A stretch of 64,000 nt of DNA from PHAA01 sp964494735 (GCA_964494735.1 CAZBSD010000007.1:18030-82029); one strand, 5' to 3'. Shown: positions 25,992 to 34,329, numbered from the stretch's first letter. Made by a program: numbers and translations. Notes: generated from the sequence alone by a model not told the origin.

Positions 25992-26852
25992 ATGAATATA
26001 ACCATACCAGATATCACCACCCCGGGTAACTCCATGCTGGCAGAGACTATCGATCACGTACGGGCCATTTTAGGGGAACAGATGGACCTGTTGACGGTGG
26101 AGCGAGCAGCGATTGGCCTGTTTTTCACCGGAGTTAAATTGAGTGATGGTCATGGCGGCCTATGCTTTACGCCAATAAAGGAGATCCCGGAGGCGGTCTG
26201 CTGTCCCAGTTCGGCCAAGGCCATGCCGCTATCGGGCAAACTGGCGGGTCGGAGTGTCAACTCCTATCTTGATGATATCTTTAAAGACAATGTATTGAAA
26301 AAGACGTTGGGCATAGCTACTCTTAATGCTTTAAGTGCAGCCTGCTGGGAATTAAAGCCTGATAAGGGCTATAGGTTCGAACTGGGCAAGGACTCGTTTG
26401 AAGAGTTGGAGGTAGCCCGGGGCTGCAAGGCGGTTGTGGTCGGAGCCCTGGTCCCCATGATAAGAAAGCTTATCGCGGCCGAAGCCGATTTTAGGATTCT
26501 GGAGCTGGATCCATTGACATTGAAGCCCCACGAGATGCCCTATTTTGCCGAGGCCCATCGGGCCCCCGAATTCGTGCCCGAGGCTGATCTGTTGATAATC
26601 ACCGGTACAACTATCATCAATGACACCCTGCAAGGATTATTGTCCCTGGCCAAACCGGGAGCGAAGATCGTAGTGACCGGTCCTACTATAAGCATGCTGC
26701 CAGATGCCTTTTTCTCACGCGGAGTGACATCTCTGGGCGGGATTCTGGTAACCAAGCCGGATGAACTGCTGGATGTTATCAATGAGGCGGGATCGGGCTA
26801 TCACTTTTTCGGAAAATCGGCCCAGATGCTTATAATCAGTAAAGGCGACTAA
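25992..26852 (+). CDS. DUF4213/DUF364 heavy-metal-binding-type protein
   Basis: A 286-residue protein with two family domains. The N-terminal DUF4213 part (about residues 12-95) has VERAAIGLFFTGVKLSDGHGGLCFTP and the loop CCPSSAKAMPLSGKLAG. The C-terminal DUF364 part (about 110-280) has a Rossmann-like fold with VVVGALVPMIRKL, ADLLIITGTTIINDTL and KIVVTGPTISMLPDAFF. The family is predicted to bind or chelate metal and is often next to ABC importers for Mo/W or iron complexes. Here it follows the radical SAM gene in the importer 1 operon. The ATG follows GGGAAGCGG. Exact role unknown. Confidence 0.85.
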   Translation: MNITIPDITTPGNSMLAETIDHVRAILGEQMDLLTVERAAIGLFFTGVKLSDGHGGLCFTPIKEIPEAVCCPSSAKAMPLSGKLAGRSVNSYLDDIFKDNVLKKTLGIATLNALSAACWELKPDKGYRFELGKDSFEELEVARGCKAVVVGALVPMIRKLIAAEADFRILELDPLTLKPHEMPYFAEAHRAPEFVPEADLLIITGTTIINDTLQGLLSLAKPGAKIVVTGPTISMLPDAFFSRGVTSLGGILVTKPDELLDVINEAGSGYHFFGKSAQMLIISKGD

Positions 26853-26867
26853 TTGTGGGGACAGGTG

Positions 26868-27776
26868 ATGGATATGGAAAAGGACCGGGATAATGTAGAG
26901 GTACACACCAAAGAAATGTGGGACGTCAGGTCCGAAAGATGGGTCAGGAATTTTAACAACCAGGCTTCCCGGCAGGAGAACGACGCCCGCTATCAGTTCA
27001 CCGATGATTTCTTGCTGCGCCATAATATATATGGCCGCAATTCGGAAATTCTGGATATCGGGTGCGGTCCGGGTACTTTCACAGTTCGCTTTGCGCAGCG
27101 AGCCAAGCGAGTGACGGGTCTGGATATATCCGGCAAAATGCTCGAATATGCCCGCCAGAATGTGGAACAGTACGGTTTAGGGAATGTGGATTTCATAGAC
27201 GCCCCCTGGCAGGATATCGATTTGAACCAGTTTGGACTGGAAAAAGCCTATGATCTGGTATTTGCTTCGCTCTGCCCGGGGATCAGTGCCGAGGACGGTT
27301 TGATGAAAATGTCCCGGGCTAGTCGCAGATGGTGTTTTACCTGTCGTTTTGTCCATAAATTCAGCAGCCTGAAGAATGATGTCTATCTCAACATCCTGGG
27401 GCACCCTTATGATTCGGAATGGGGCAGGGATTCAACCGGCCAGTCGGTTGCCGATCTTTTGCAGGCTGGTTACTACCCCTGCCTGTCCTATTATGACAGC
27501 GAGACCCAGCTCGAATGGCCCCTGGATGAAGAAACCGCCCGGCATTTCGCCGGGCATCTCGGTCCTCTCAAAGATGAACAACAATACATCGAAAAGTACA
27601 CTGGCCGGGTCTTCGACTACCTGCGAAGCATCGCCGTCAACGGCCTTATCCGTGATGATACCCAGGCTAAGATAGCCTTTCTTTATTGGCAAGTCGATCA
27701 AGGGGACGGTTCTCCCGGTCGGCCGAAGGCCGACCGGGAGAACCGTCCCCTTGATCGACTCGGTCGCCTATGGTAA
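26868..27776 (+). CDS. Class I methyltransferase with palindrome-altered C-terminus
   Basis: A protein of about 302 residues. The SAM motif is ILDIGCGPGTFTVRFA, then VTGLDISGKMLEYARQN and YDLVFASLCPGI. It resembles the methyltransferase at 31982 in layout (an opening W-D or W-G-K segment, then the core), suggesting paralogues. The last 28 codons are largely a 33-bp-arm perfect palindrome, so the tail from VDQGDGSPGR onward is probably not native. It overlaps no neighbour and starts 15 bases after the DUF364 stop; of two close ATGs I use the first. It likely modifies a small ligand or metallophore, which is inference from its place in the operon. Confidence 0.75.
   Translation: MDMEKDRDNVEVHTKEMWDVRSERWVRNFNNQASRQENDARYQFTDDFLLRHNIYGRNSEILDIGCGPGTFTVRFAQRAKRVTGLDISGKMLEYARQNVEQYGLGNVDFIDAPWQDIDLNQFGLEKAYDLVFASLCPGISAEDGLMKMSRASRRWCFTCRFVHKFSSLKNDVYLNILGHPYDSEWGRDSTGQSVADLLQAGYYPCLSYYDSETQLEWPLDEETARHFAGHLGPLKDEQQYIEKYTGRVFDYLRSIAVNGLIRDDTQAKIAFLYWQVDQGDGSPGRPKADRENRPLDRLGRLW
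27692..27760. repeat. Large perfect palindrome (33-bp arms, 3-base loop)
   Basis: Left arm 27692-27724 and right arm 27728-27760 are exact reverse complements with GAA as loop. The unit carries GGGGACGGTTCTC and its complement. It lies inside the 3' end of the methyltransferase gene. It looks like a REP-type or transposon-derived unit, and as RNA would form an extremely stable hairpin. Confidence 0.95.
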
Positions 27777-27807
27777 TTAAACTATCGATCTCAAGGAGGT
27801 GTTCAAT

Positions 27808-28350
27808 CTGGATATTGACCTAAAAGGAGACAGTATAATTATTGCCGGGTCAGGAAACGTGGCCTGGAATATCTACCGATTCGCGTCCATGCTGGGTTAC
27901 GACATCACCATAATCGATAACCGGGCGGAGACTCTGACCCGGGAGAGGTTTCCCCAGGCCAGCCGATTGCTGTTGGGGGATATTGTGGAACATTTAAAGG
28001 ATTGTGAGATCACTTCCACTACCAGCATAGTCGTGTTAACCCATAACCACGAATTTGATGAGCCGATCCTGCAGGCGGTCATTAAGTCGTCGGCCCGCTA
28101 CATCGGAATTATGGGCAACAAGCGCAAGGTGACCGCTTACCTGGCTCATCTGGTGTCGCTGGGAGTGGAAGATGAGCATATCCAAAAGATACACCTGCCT
28201 ATCGGTTTGGACATTGGCGGCGAACTGGCCGCTGATATAGCCCTGGCAGCAGTAGCGGAGATTCAGGCGGTCAGATTCGGGCGCCCCGGTGGTTTCGTCA
28301 GCATCCAGGAGGTTACCCGTACCGGTCAGGTCCATGACGAGTTATATTGA
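27808..28350 (+). CDS. XdhC-like NAD(P)-fold protein
   Basis: A 180-residue protein corresponding to the Rossmann part of XdhC: IIAGSGNVAWNIYRFASMLGY is the nucleotide motif, followed by ITIIDNRAETLTRERFP, VVLTHNHEFDEPILQAV, RYIGIMGNKRKVTAYLAHL and a helix DIGGELAADIALAAVAEI. XdhC proteins hold and sulfurate the molybdenum cofactor for insertion into xanthine-dehydrogenase-type enzymes. The N-terminal XdhC domain is absent, so this is the short form. AGGAGGT stands 8 bases before a CTG codon, with the only other start (GTG at 27799) overlapping that site, so CTG initiation is likely. No molybdenum hydroxylase is in the window. Confidence 0.82.
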   Translation: MDIDLKGDSIIIAGSGNVAWNIYRFASMLGYDITIIDNRAETLTRERFPQASRLLLGDIVEHLKDCEITSTTSIVVLTHNHEFDEPILQAVIKSSARYIGIMGNKRKVTAYLAHLVSLGVEDEHIQKIHLPIGLDIGGELAADIALAAVAEIQAVRFGRPGGFVSIQEVTRTGQVHDELY

Positions 28351-28436
28351 TCCAACCGCATATTATATAAGCAATATTATACCTATTAGCAGGAAAACTG
28401 GAATTATAGGTCGAATCAATATCGAAATCCAATATT

Positions 28437-28535
28437 TTCTCCGATCTTGATCCTCTGCAGCCACATTGGTATGGGGAACAGGACTCCAGGTACAAATGGA
28501 AACAATTGTGCCTCCCGCATTAGGAAAGGAGAGTG
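28437..28535 (+). promoter_or_regulatory. Moco/Tuco-family riboswitch R2 (before tupA)
   Basis: Outer stem TCTCC pairs with GGAGA. The right half has GGTACAAATGGAAACAATTG (stem with GGAAAC loop) then GTGCCTCCCGCATTAGGAAAGG, close to the family core; the left half is divergent. No standard terminator follows: the AT-rich arms CAACAAAA / TTTTGTTG at 28568-28596 are the only hairpin before the gene, so its expression platform is unresolved. Confidence 0.75.
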
Positions 28536-28657
28536 AAACAGTTCGATCAACGGGGTCGCGTCTGCACCAACAAAATGCCGGCCGACTTTTTTGTTGCCAC
28601 AGTGGCAGGGAGGAAGGACTCAAATAAGACCAAATGATATTTAAGGAGGAATTATTA

Positions 28658-29542
28658 GTGTTCAACAAACGGAAAGTTATTACCCTGGCAATGGTAATGG
28701 TTTTCATGCTGTCCCTGGTAGGATGTGCTCAAAAGGCGGCCGAACAGCCTGCCGCCCCTAAGGCCCCTGCCAATCCCAACGTTATTCTGGCTACCACCAC
28801 CAGCACCCAGGACAGCGGCTTGCTGGATGTCCTGATTCCCGAATTCAATAAGCAGACCGGTTATGTCATCAAGACGGTAGCAGTTGGCACCGGCGCTGCC
28901 CTGGCTATGGGTGAAAAAGGCGAGGCCGATGTATTGTTGGTGCACTCACCGGCAGCTGAGAAAGCCCTGGTTGAAAAAGGTTTTGGCACCAATTACAAAC
29001 TGGTTATGCATAACGACTTCCTGATCATTGGACCGGCCAATGATCCAGCCGGGATCAAAGGCATGAAGAGTTCAGCCGAGGCCCTGAAGAAGATTAAGGA
29101 CAGCAACAATACCTTCATATCCAGGGGTGATAAGTCTGGAACCCACACCATGGAATTGAATCTGTGGAAAGCGGCTGGTATCACTCCGGCCACCAGCAAC
29201 ATCTACCTGGAATCCGGGCAGGGCATGGGCGCCACTTTGACCATGGCCAACCAGAAGAATGCCTATACACTGACCGACCGTGCCACTTACCTGGCCCAGC
29301 AGAAGAATATCGCCCTGGTGCCAGTAGTTGAAGGTGAAAAAGCTCTGCTCAACATTTATCATGTTATGACCGTAAATCCTGAAAAATGGCCCAAAGTAAA
29401 TGTTGAAGGCGGGAAGGCTTTCAATGATTTCATGGTAGCTCCGGCCACCCAGGAGATGATCGGCAAGTTTGGGATCGATAAATATGGACAAGCGTTATTC
29501 TTCCCTGACGCAGGCAAGAACGATGCTGATCTGGGCAAATAG
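28658..29542 (+). CDS. tupA: Tungstate ABC transporter substrate-binding lipoprotein
   Basis: A 294-residue lipoprotein; lipobox SLVGCAQ places the modified cysteine at residue 23. The oxyanion-binding motif of TupA is intact: ATTTSTQDSGLLD, with TTTS at residues 46-49. Further family blocks are GTGAALAMGEKGEADVLLVH, NDFLIIGPANDPAGI, FISRGDKSGTH and NAYTLTDRATYL. TupA captures tungstate with very high affinity for the TupBC importer. The GTG start follows AAGGAGGAATTATTA; an ATG 24 bases upstream overlaps that site. It heads an operon of tupB, tupC and a second binding protein and is preceded by riboswitch R2. Confidence 0.95.
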   Translation: MFNKRKVITLAMVMVFMLSLVGCAQKAAEQPAAPKAPANPNVILATTTSTQDSGLLDVLIPEFNKQTGYVIKTVAVGTGAALAMGEKGEADVLLVHSPAAEKALVEKGFGTNYKLVMHNDFLIIGPANDPAGIKGMKSSAEALKKIKDSNNTFISRGDKSGTHTMELNLWKAAGITPATSNIYLESGQGMGATLTMANQKNAYTLTDRATYLAQQKNIALVPVVEGEKALLNIYHVMTVNPEKWPKVNVEGGKAFNDFMVAPATQEMIGKFGIDKYGQALFFPDAGKNDADLGK

Positions 29543-29571
29543 TAATTTTCTAACCTTAAGGACGTGATTGG

Positions 29572-30270
29572 GTGGACCTGATTTGGAACGGGCTGGTGCA
29601 GGCATTTCATATATTGATAACCTTCGATCCAACCGTGATGGAGGTTACCTGGCTCACTCTCAGGGTTTCGGGGAGCGCTACGATTATCAGCGTCCTCATA
29701 GGGGTGCCAATCGGTTTCCTGTTGGCCCTGAAGAAATTCCCGGGCCGCAATTTCCTGGTCAGCCTGGCCAATTTCGGGATGGGACTGCCGCCGGTGGTGG
29801 TCGGCCTGTGGGTCAGCATCTTCCTCTGGCGTTCAGGTCCCTTCGGAGCTTTCAACATAATCTACACCCCTTATGCGATCATAATAGCCCAGTCGGTGAT
29901 AGCCTCACCGATCGTCACCAGTTTTACCCTGGCCGCTATTCAGCAGATCTCCCCCCGTATCCGCATGCAGTTGAAAGCGTTGGGGGCCAATCAAATGCAG
30001 ATGCTTTTCAGTCTGGTGCGAGAGGCCCGACTGGGATTACTGGCCGCAGTTATGGCTGGTTTCGGAGGTGTGGTGTCAGAAGTCGGGGCTTCTATTATGG
30101 TAGGTGGCAATATCACCGGCCAGACCCGGGTTCTGACTACCGCCACCGTCCTCGAGGTCAATAAAGGCAACTTCGATGTAGCCATCGCTTTAAGCATCAT
30201 CCTGTTACTGTTGGCTTACGGGGTGACCGCCCTATTGACCGCCTTGCAGCAGTGGAGAAGAGAAGCATGA
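29572..30270 (+). CDS. tupB: Tungstate ABC transporter permease
   Basis: A 232-residue membrane permease of the molybdate/tungstate class. It has about five or six helices and the conserved coupling segment EAR-x-G near residues 143-150 (VREARLGLLAAVMAGFGGVVSEVGAS). ISVLIGVPIGFLLALKKFPGRNF and GLPPVVVGLWVSIFL are typical of TupB. The GTG start follows AAGGACGTGATTGG, 29 bases after tupA. Its stop codon overlaps the tupC start. It works with TupA and TupC in the cytoplasmic membrane. Confidence 0.92.
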   Translation: MDLIWNGLVQAFHILITFDPTVMEVTWLTLRVSGSATIISVLIGVPIGFLLALKKFPGRNFLVSLANFGMGLPPVVVGLWVSIFLWRSGPFGAFNIIYTPYAIIIAQSVIASPIVTSFTLAAIQQISPRIRMQLKALGANQMQMLFSLVREARLGLLAAVMAGFGGVVSEVGASIMVGGNITGQTRVLTTATVLEVNKGNFDVAIALSIILLLLAYGVTALLTALQQWRREA

Positions 30271-30956
30271 GCGCGGCTATCGAGGTTAAAAATCTGACAT
30301 TGGTGATAGAGGGACGGACTATCCTGGACGTCCCCAGTTTTACTCTCGAAAAGGGGGAGTCGGTCAGCCTGATGGGGCCTAACGGCGCCGGTAAGAGCAG
30401 CCTGATGTTGGTTATGGCTCTGTTGCTGGAACCAACCAGCGGTGAGTTGGTGTATTTCGGCCGCCGCCTCGATGATCACCCCCGTTTGGAGCTGCAGCGC
30501 CGCATGGCCATGGTCTTTCAAAAGCCTATGCTGTTGGACCTTTCGGTAACGGAGAACGTGGATCTGGGTCTCAAATTCCGGAGCCTGAACCGGCGGGAAA
30601 GATCGCAGCGCATAAATGACAGCCTGGAGCAGCTGGAGGTGGCACACCTGGCGCGGCGCCGGGCGCGCACCCTTTCCGGGGGGGAAGCCCAGCGGGTGGC
30701 TATAGCCCAGGCACTGGTAGTTGAACCCGAGATTATCTTCCTGGATGAGCCCTTTTCCAACCTGGACAAAGAGATCCGGGAAGAGATGATGAGCCACATT
30801 AACCAGCTATTAAGGAGAAAACGCATTACCACGGTAATGGTTACTCACCATCGCCGCGAAGCGGACGTTATGACCGACTCCGTCTACTGGATGGATGACG
30901 GGGTGATTGTGAGCCGCGAATCCGTTGACACCGGGGAACAGTGTGATTTCAAATAG
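30267..30956 (+). CDS. tupC: Tungstate ABC transporter ATPase
   Basis: A 229-residue ATPase. Walker A is GPNGAGKSS, signature LSGGEAQRVAIAQA, Walker B IIFLDEPFSNLD, and the switch His lies in MVTHHRREADV. It lacks the C-terminal TOBE domain that ModC-type ATPases often carry, as is usual for TupC. The ATG overlaps the tupB stop (ATGA), so the two are coupled. It is followed after 14 bases by a second binding-protein gene in the same operon. Everything is intact. Confidence 0.92.
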   Translation: MSAAIEVKNLTLVIEGRTILDVPSFTLEKGESVSLMGPNGAGKSSLMLVMALLLEPTSGELVYFGRRLDDHPRLELQRRMAMVFQKPMLLDLSVTENVDLGLKFRSLNRRERSQRINDSLEQLEVAHLARRRARTLSGGEAQRVAIAQALVVEPEIIFLDEPFSNLDKEIREEMMSHINQLLRRKRITTVMVTHHRREADVMTDSVYWMDDGVIVSRESVDTGEQCDFK

Positions 30957-30970
30957 GAAGGATGACGTTC

Positions 30971-31849
30971 ATGAAGAAAAGTATTCTTTTTCTGATATCG
31001 ATTTTACTGGTCGGTATGATGGTGTTGCCGGGCTGTACCCAGACCGGCAATCAGCCAGCTGCCCCAACTGCTCAGAAAGAACAGGTTTTTTGGTCCAGCA
31101 CCATCGGTCCGGTAGACGCCGGCATCGTCGGAGCACTTGAGGACGCTTATGAAACTAAAACCGGCGTCCGGGTCCGTCACGTAGGCGCGGGAACTGCTGA
31201 AGCCTTGAGGATCGGGCAGACCGGAGCGGTTGATCTGGTTCTGGTCCATGCCAAAGCCCTGGAAGAGAAATTTGTAGCCGATGGTTACGGAACCAAGCGA
31301 ATCGACCTGATGTACAACGATTTTGTCATCATGGGGCCAGCCGCTGATCCAGCCGGCATCAAAGGTGAGAAATCGGCCACCGCTGCCTTGAAGAAAATTG
31401 CTGACAAGAAGGCGCTGTTTATCAGTCGGGGTGACAAGTCCGGCACCAACGTCAAGGAGATAGAGGTTTGGGACGCCGCCAGCATCAAGCCCAGCGGTGA
31501 CTGGTACCGTATCTATGAAAAGGGTGCTTCCGGTAATGCGCCTACATTGCTGTACACCGATGAACAAAACGCTTACACGTTGATGGACCGCGCTACCTTT
31601 ATTACTAACAAGGATAAGATCAAAAACCTGGCCGTACTGGTGGAGAGCGATGAGATCTTGCTGAACTACATTTCCATGATTCCAGTCAACCAGGCCAAGT
31701 TCCCTAAAATCAACGCTGCCGGAGCAGACAAATTCGTCCAGTGGCTGGTTTCGGCCGAAGCCCAGACTATAATCAAGGATTTTGGCAAGGCCAAATACGG
31801 AGAGCCCCTTTTCTATCCCAACTCCCCCGAGGGTAAGGCCCTGAAGTAG
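30971..31849 (+). CDS. Second TupA-like binding lipoprotein with altered anion motif
   Basis: A 292-residue lipoprotein (cysteine at residue 22, VLPGCTQ). The rest follows TupA closely: GAGTAEALRIGQTGAVDLVLVH, NDFVIMGPAADPAGI, FISRGDKSGTN and NAYTLMDRATFI. However, the TTTS anion-binding motif at the start of the mature domain is replaced by SSTIGP (residues 42-47). Loss of two threonines that contact tungstate suggests a changed or weaker ligand, perhaps molybdate or another anion. The start follows AGGAAGGATGACGTTC. It is the last gene of the tup operon and can share TupBC. Paralogue status is clear; the ligand is not. Confidence 0.85.
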   Translation: MKKSILFLISILLVGMMVLPGCTQTGNQPAAPTAQKEQVFWSSTIGPVDAGIVGALEDAYETKTGVRVRHVGAGTAEALRIGQTGAVDLVLVHAKALEEKFVADGYGTKRIDLMYNDFVIMGPAADPAGIKGEKSATAALKKIADKKALFISRGDKSGTNVKEIEVWDAASIKPSGDWYRIYEKGASGNAPTLLYTDEQNAYTLMDRATFITNKDKIKNLAVLVESDEILLNYISMIPVNQAKFPKINAAGADKFVQWLVSAEAQTIIKDFGKAKYGEPLFYPNSPEGKALK

Positions 31850-31910
31850 TACTTAAGTGATTAAGACCCGACCCGGTTTGTTACCCGCCAACAACAGATG
31901 ATGACGTAGT

Positions 31911-31938
31911 GCCAGGCTCGCGTTTAGCGGCCTGGTTC
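31911..31938 (+). terminator. Hairpin after the tup operon
   Basis: CCAGGC / GCCTGG with an inner GC pair forms a stem of moderate stability. No real T-tract follows (TTCACTTTG), so it may be only a weak terminator. Confidence 0.35.
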
Positions 31939-31981
31939 ACTTTGAAACGCAGATACAAACAGCAGAAAGTTGGTTGGAAGT

Positions 31982-32818
31982 GTGAAAGGCCTGCTAAATT
32001 GGGAAGCCCTACAGAAGTTGGCTCAGGGACCGATGATGAAACAGATGAATCAGAACCCAGCTGAGATGTGGGGCAAAAATGCTCTCATGTACAACAAAAT
32101 GTCGCAGCTGGAGGTTGAATATACCCGCAGCCAACTCGACAATCTGCTGATCACCCCGGCCGACTCGGTCCTGGACATCGGCTGTGGACCCGGTCGGTTG
32201 GCGGTACCTATTGCCCAGAGATGCGCCCGGGTCACTGCCTTGGACGTTGCCCCGGCCATGCTGGAGGTATGCCAGGAAAATGCCCGACAAGCTGGACTCA
32301 CCAATCTGCAAACCCGGCTGTTGAACTGGGAAGATGCGGTTATTGGGGAGAACATCGATCCGCACGACGTGGTGATAGCTTCACGTTCAGTAGGGATGCG
32401 GGATCTGGTCAAACTCAACCAGGCGGCCCGCAAACATGTTTATATTCTTAGTTTCGCCCGCAGTCCCAGCTTGAAAGAGGCCCGGGACAGCCTTTGCCGG
32501 GATGTCACTGATGATGTTCTGGATCTTCCTCCGGCCAACCGGATGTTCGGTTACAACATCGTCTTTAACATGCTGTATGACATGGGCATCGATCCCACCG
32601 TCAAGGTGGTGGAAGATGGTTTCCACCGGGATTATGATTCGCGTCTGGCGGCTTATGATGATCTGCGCCAGCTAGGTCAGTTCCATGCAGACCGAGAAGG
32701 TATCTTCCGTCGAAACGTCGACCGCTGGCTGACCGACGGCCACGATGGGGGCTGTACCTTCCGCATTGAGACCAGGACCTATATCATCGGCTGGCAACCA
32801 CAGGAATTGGACCTTTAG
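31982..32818 (+). CDS. Class I SAM-dependent methyltransferase (metal-import island)
   Basis: A 278-residue protein. The SAM core has VLDIGCGPGRLAVPIAQRC, VTALDVAPAMLEVCQENA and DVVIASRSVGM; upstream is AEMWGKNALMYNKMSQLEVEYT. It shares its plan with the methyltransferase at 26868, which also stands between an Mo/W importer and the next riboswitch. The target is unknown. The two genes' parallel positions suggest a shared task, such as methylating an extracellular metal ligand or a transporter component; that is inference. The GTG start used here has a weak TTGGAAGT site; a TTG 12 bases earlier is possible. A riboswitch follows about 130 bases downstream. Confidence 0.75.
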   Translation: MKGLLNWEALQKLAQGPMMKQMNQNPAEMWGKNALMYNKMSQLEVEYTRSQLDNLLITPADSVLDIGCGPGRLAVPIAQRCARVTALDVAPAMLEVCQENARQAGLTNLQTRLLNWEDAVIGENIDPHDVVIASRSVGMRDLVKLNQAARKHVYILSFARSPSLKEARDSLCRDVTDDVLDLPPANRMFGYNIVFNMLYDMGIDPTVKVVEDGFHRDYDSRLAAYDDLRQLGQFHADREGIFRRNVDRWLTDGHDGGCTFRIETRTYIIGWQPQELDL

Positions 32819-32949
32819 CGATTGCTCTCTTGAACAGGGGCTGGATTTACAGTACCTCGGTTGGAGCGGTTCTGTTTTGGGCAAGTTCTCCCTGACACCA
32901 TCGCTGCGACTGGATGGCGGGATAGGACGGGAGACGACAATCGCACAGG

Positions 32950-33040
32950 AACTTCAAGTTCTGCCTCCTAAGGGCTAGGCTTATGGAGAAGGACATGTGA
33001 GTACACTGGGAAACCGGTATGCTTTCAGTAGGGAGAAGTT
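32950..33040 (+). promoter_or_regulatory. Moco/Tuco-family riboswitch R3
   Basis: A divergent copy. TCCTAAGG matches the R5/R6 core; GTACACTGGGAAACCGGTATGC keeps the stem and GGAAAC-type loop; TAGGGAGAAG corresponds to the 3' core. The outer stem pairs AACTTC with GAAGTT, again compensating for sequence change. A strong terminator follows at 33066. It precedes FecBCD-type importer 2. Confidence 0.65.
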
Positions 33041-33065
33041 GCAACATCACCGTTTATCCAGGATA

Positions 33066-33095
33066 GGCTTGTGTTTTTGCGGCACAGGCCTTTTT
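33066..33095 (+). terminator. Terminator of riboswitch R3
   Basis: An 8-bp stem (GGCTTGTG / CACAGGCC, one G-T pair) followed by five T. Confidence 0.85.
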
Positions 33096-33163
33096 CCTTA
33101 AAGACGGCTGCACTATCGGGGTGCTTTACGAAATATGGAGATTTAGAAAGAGAGGTTGATAAC

Positions 33164-34246
33164 ATGAAGAGAAAATTGCTCATCGCCCTTATGTTGATGG
33201 CGGTCATGATGACCACGATGGTGGGATGTGCTGGTAAGACCGGGGACACTGCCCCTCCTGCCGCGGAGAGGAAAGTGGTGGATATGACCGGGGTGGAAGT
33301 CACATTGCCGGCCGAGGTCAAAACGATTGCCAACTGCTGGCCTTCCAGCAATCAGATCATGATAACTCTTGGCACTACCGCCAAACAACCAGCCTACTTC
33401 AGCGTTCTTAAAACAGAAAGCTTCTCTTGGATGCAAATAGTCAATCCGGCTATCAAAGAGAAACCTGCCTTCGGCAGCGGCAATACGGTTACCGCTGAGC
33501 ATTTGTTGGCTCTCGATCCCGACGTGGTAATTACCGCCAACGCCAAGGATGCTGAGGCGTTCCGCAATGCCGGTCTAACCGCTATGTGCATGATGTTCAA
33601 CAATTATGAGGGATTAAGGGAATCCGTTCTGAAGACCGGTGAAGCGATTGGCGGAGATGCAGCTACCCGAGCCCAGGCTTATGCCGCCTACCTGGACCAA
33701 AACATCAAACTGGTGCAAGACCGGCTAGCCGATGTTAAGGTGGAAGGCAGACCTACAGTCTATTATCTCGATGGACAATCCGGCAAAACACCGTACTCCA
33801 CTGGTGGTTCAGGAACCATGCAGGAAGAATGGATCAACATGGCCGGTGGTAAACTGGCCACTTCGGAGATTTTACAGGGTATGACCAAAGAGATCACCCC
33901 TGAACAGCTTCTCAGACTGGACCCCGACATTATAGTCGTGGGCGGCCTTAACCAGGCTACAGCTTATGAAGCTTTGATGGCAGACAAAAACCTGGCGGGA
34001 CTCAAGGCTCTCAAAGAAAAGCACGTTTATCGTATTCCCCAGGGCACCTTCCAATGGGACCGTTTCGGCAGCGAATCGGCGCTGCAGGTAGTGTGGATGG
34101 CCAAAACCCTTTATCCGGATAAATTCAAGGATGTGGATATGAAACAGATGACCATCAATTTCTATAAGAATTATTTAGGCTATGACCTTTCCAGCGAATA
34201 CGCCGATGCCATCCTGTCCGGCAAGAACTCGCCGACCGGCAAATAA
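33164..34246 (+). CDS. FecB/BtuF-type substrate-binding lipoprotein 2
   Basis: A 360-residue class III binding lipoprotein with the cysteine at residue 22 (TMVGCAG). Mature-domain landmarks are VVDMTGVEVTLPAEVKTIA, TVTAEHLLALDPDVVI, EAIGGDAATRAQAYAAYL and LLRLDPDIIVVGG. It is a paralogue of the binding protein at 21950 but only moderately similar, so the two may take different ligands. The Moco-type riboswitch upstream points to molybdate, tungstate or a related complex. The ATG follows AGAGGTTGATAAC. Its permease starts 84 bases downstream. Confidence 0.85.
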   Translation: MKRKLLIALMLMAVMMTTMVGCAGKTGDTAPPAAERKVVDMTGVEVTLPAEVKTIANCWPSSNQIMITLGTTAKQPAYFSVLKTESFSWMQIVNPAIKEKPAFGSGNTVTAEHLLALDPDVVITANAKDAEAFRNAGLTAMCMMFNNYEGLRESVLKTGEAIGGDAATRAQAYAAYLDQNIKLVQDRLADVKVEGRPTVYYLDGQSGKTPYSTGGSGTMQEEWINMAGGKLATSEILQGMTKEITPEQLLRLDPDIIVVGGLNQATAYEALMADKNLAGLKALKEKHVYRIPQGTFQWDRFGSESALQVVWMAKTLYPDKFKDVDMKQMTINFYKNYLGYDLSSEYADAILSGKNSPTGK

Positions 34247-34329
34247 TCGTTATATAGTCAGGAACAGGTTACGAGGGGCGGCCAAACTGCATGGTTGGCA
34301 GCCATCTGCATCGATTGATGGGAGTGCCC

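Noticed and set aside
32880..33060. Cobalamin riboswitch before importer 2
   Set aside because: The permease type made this plausible, but the B12-box and core motifs are absent, whereas stem pairing and GGAAAC-loop features fit the Moco/Tuco family.
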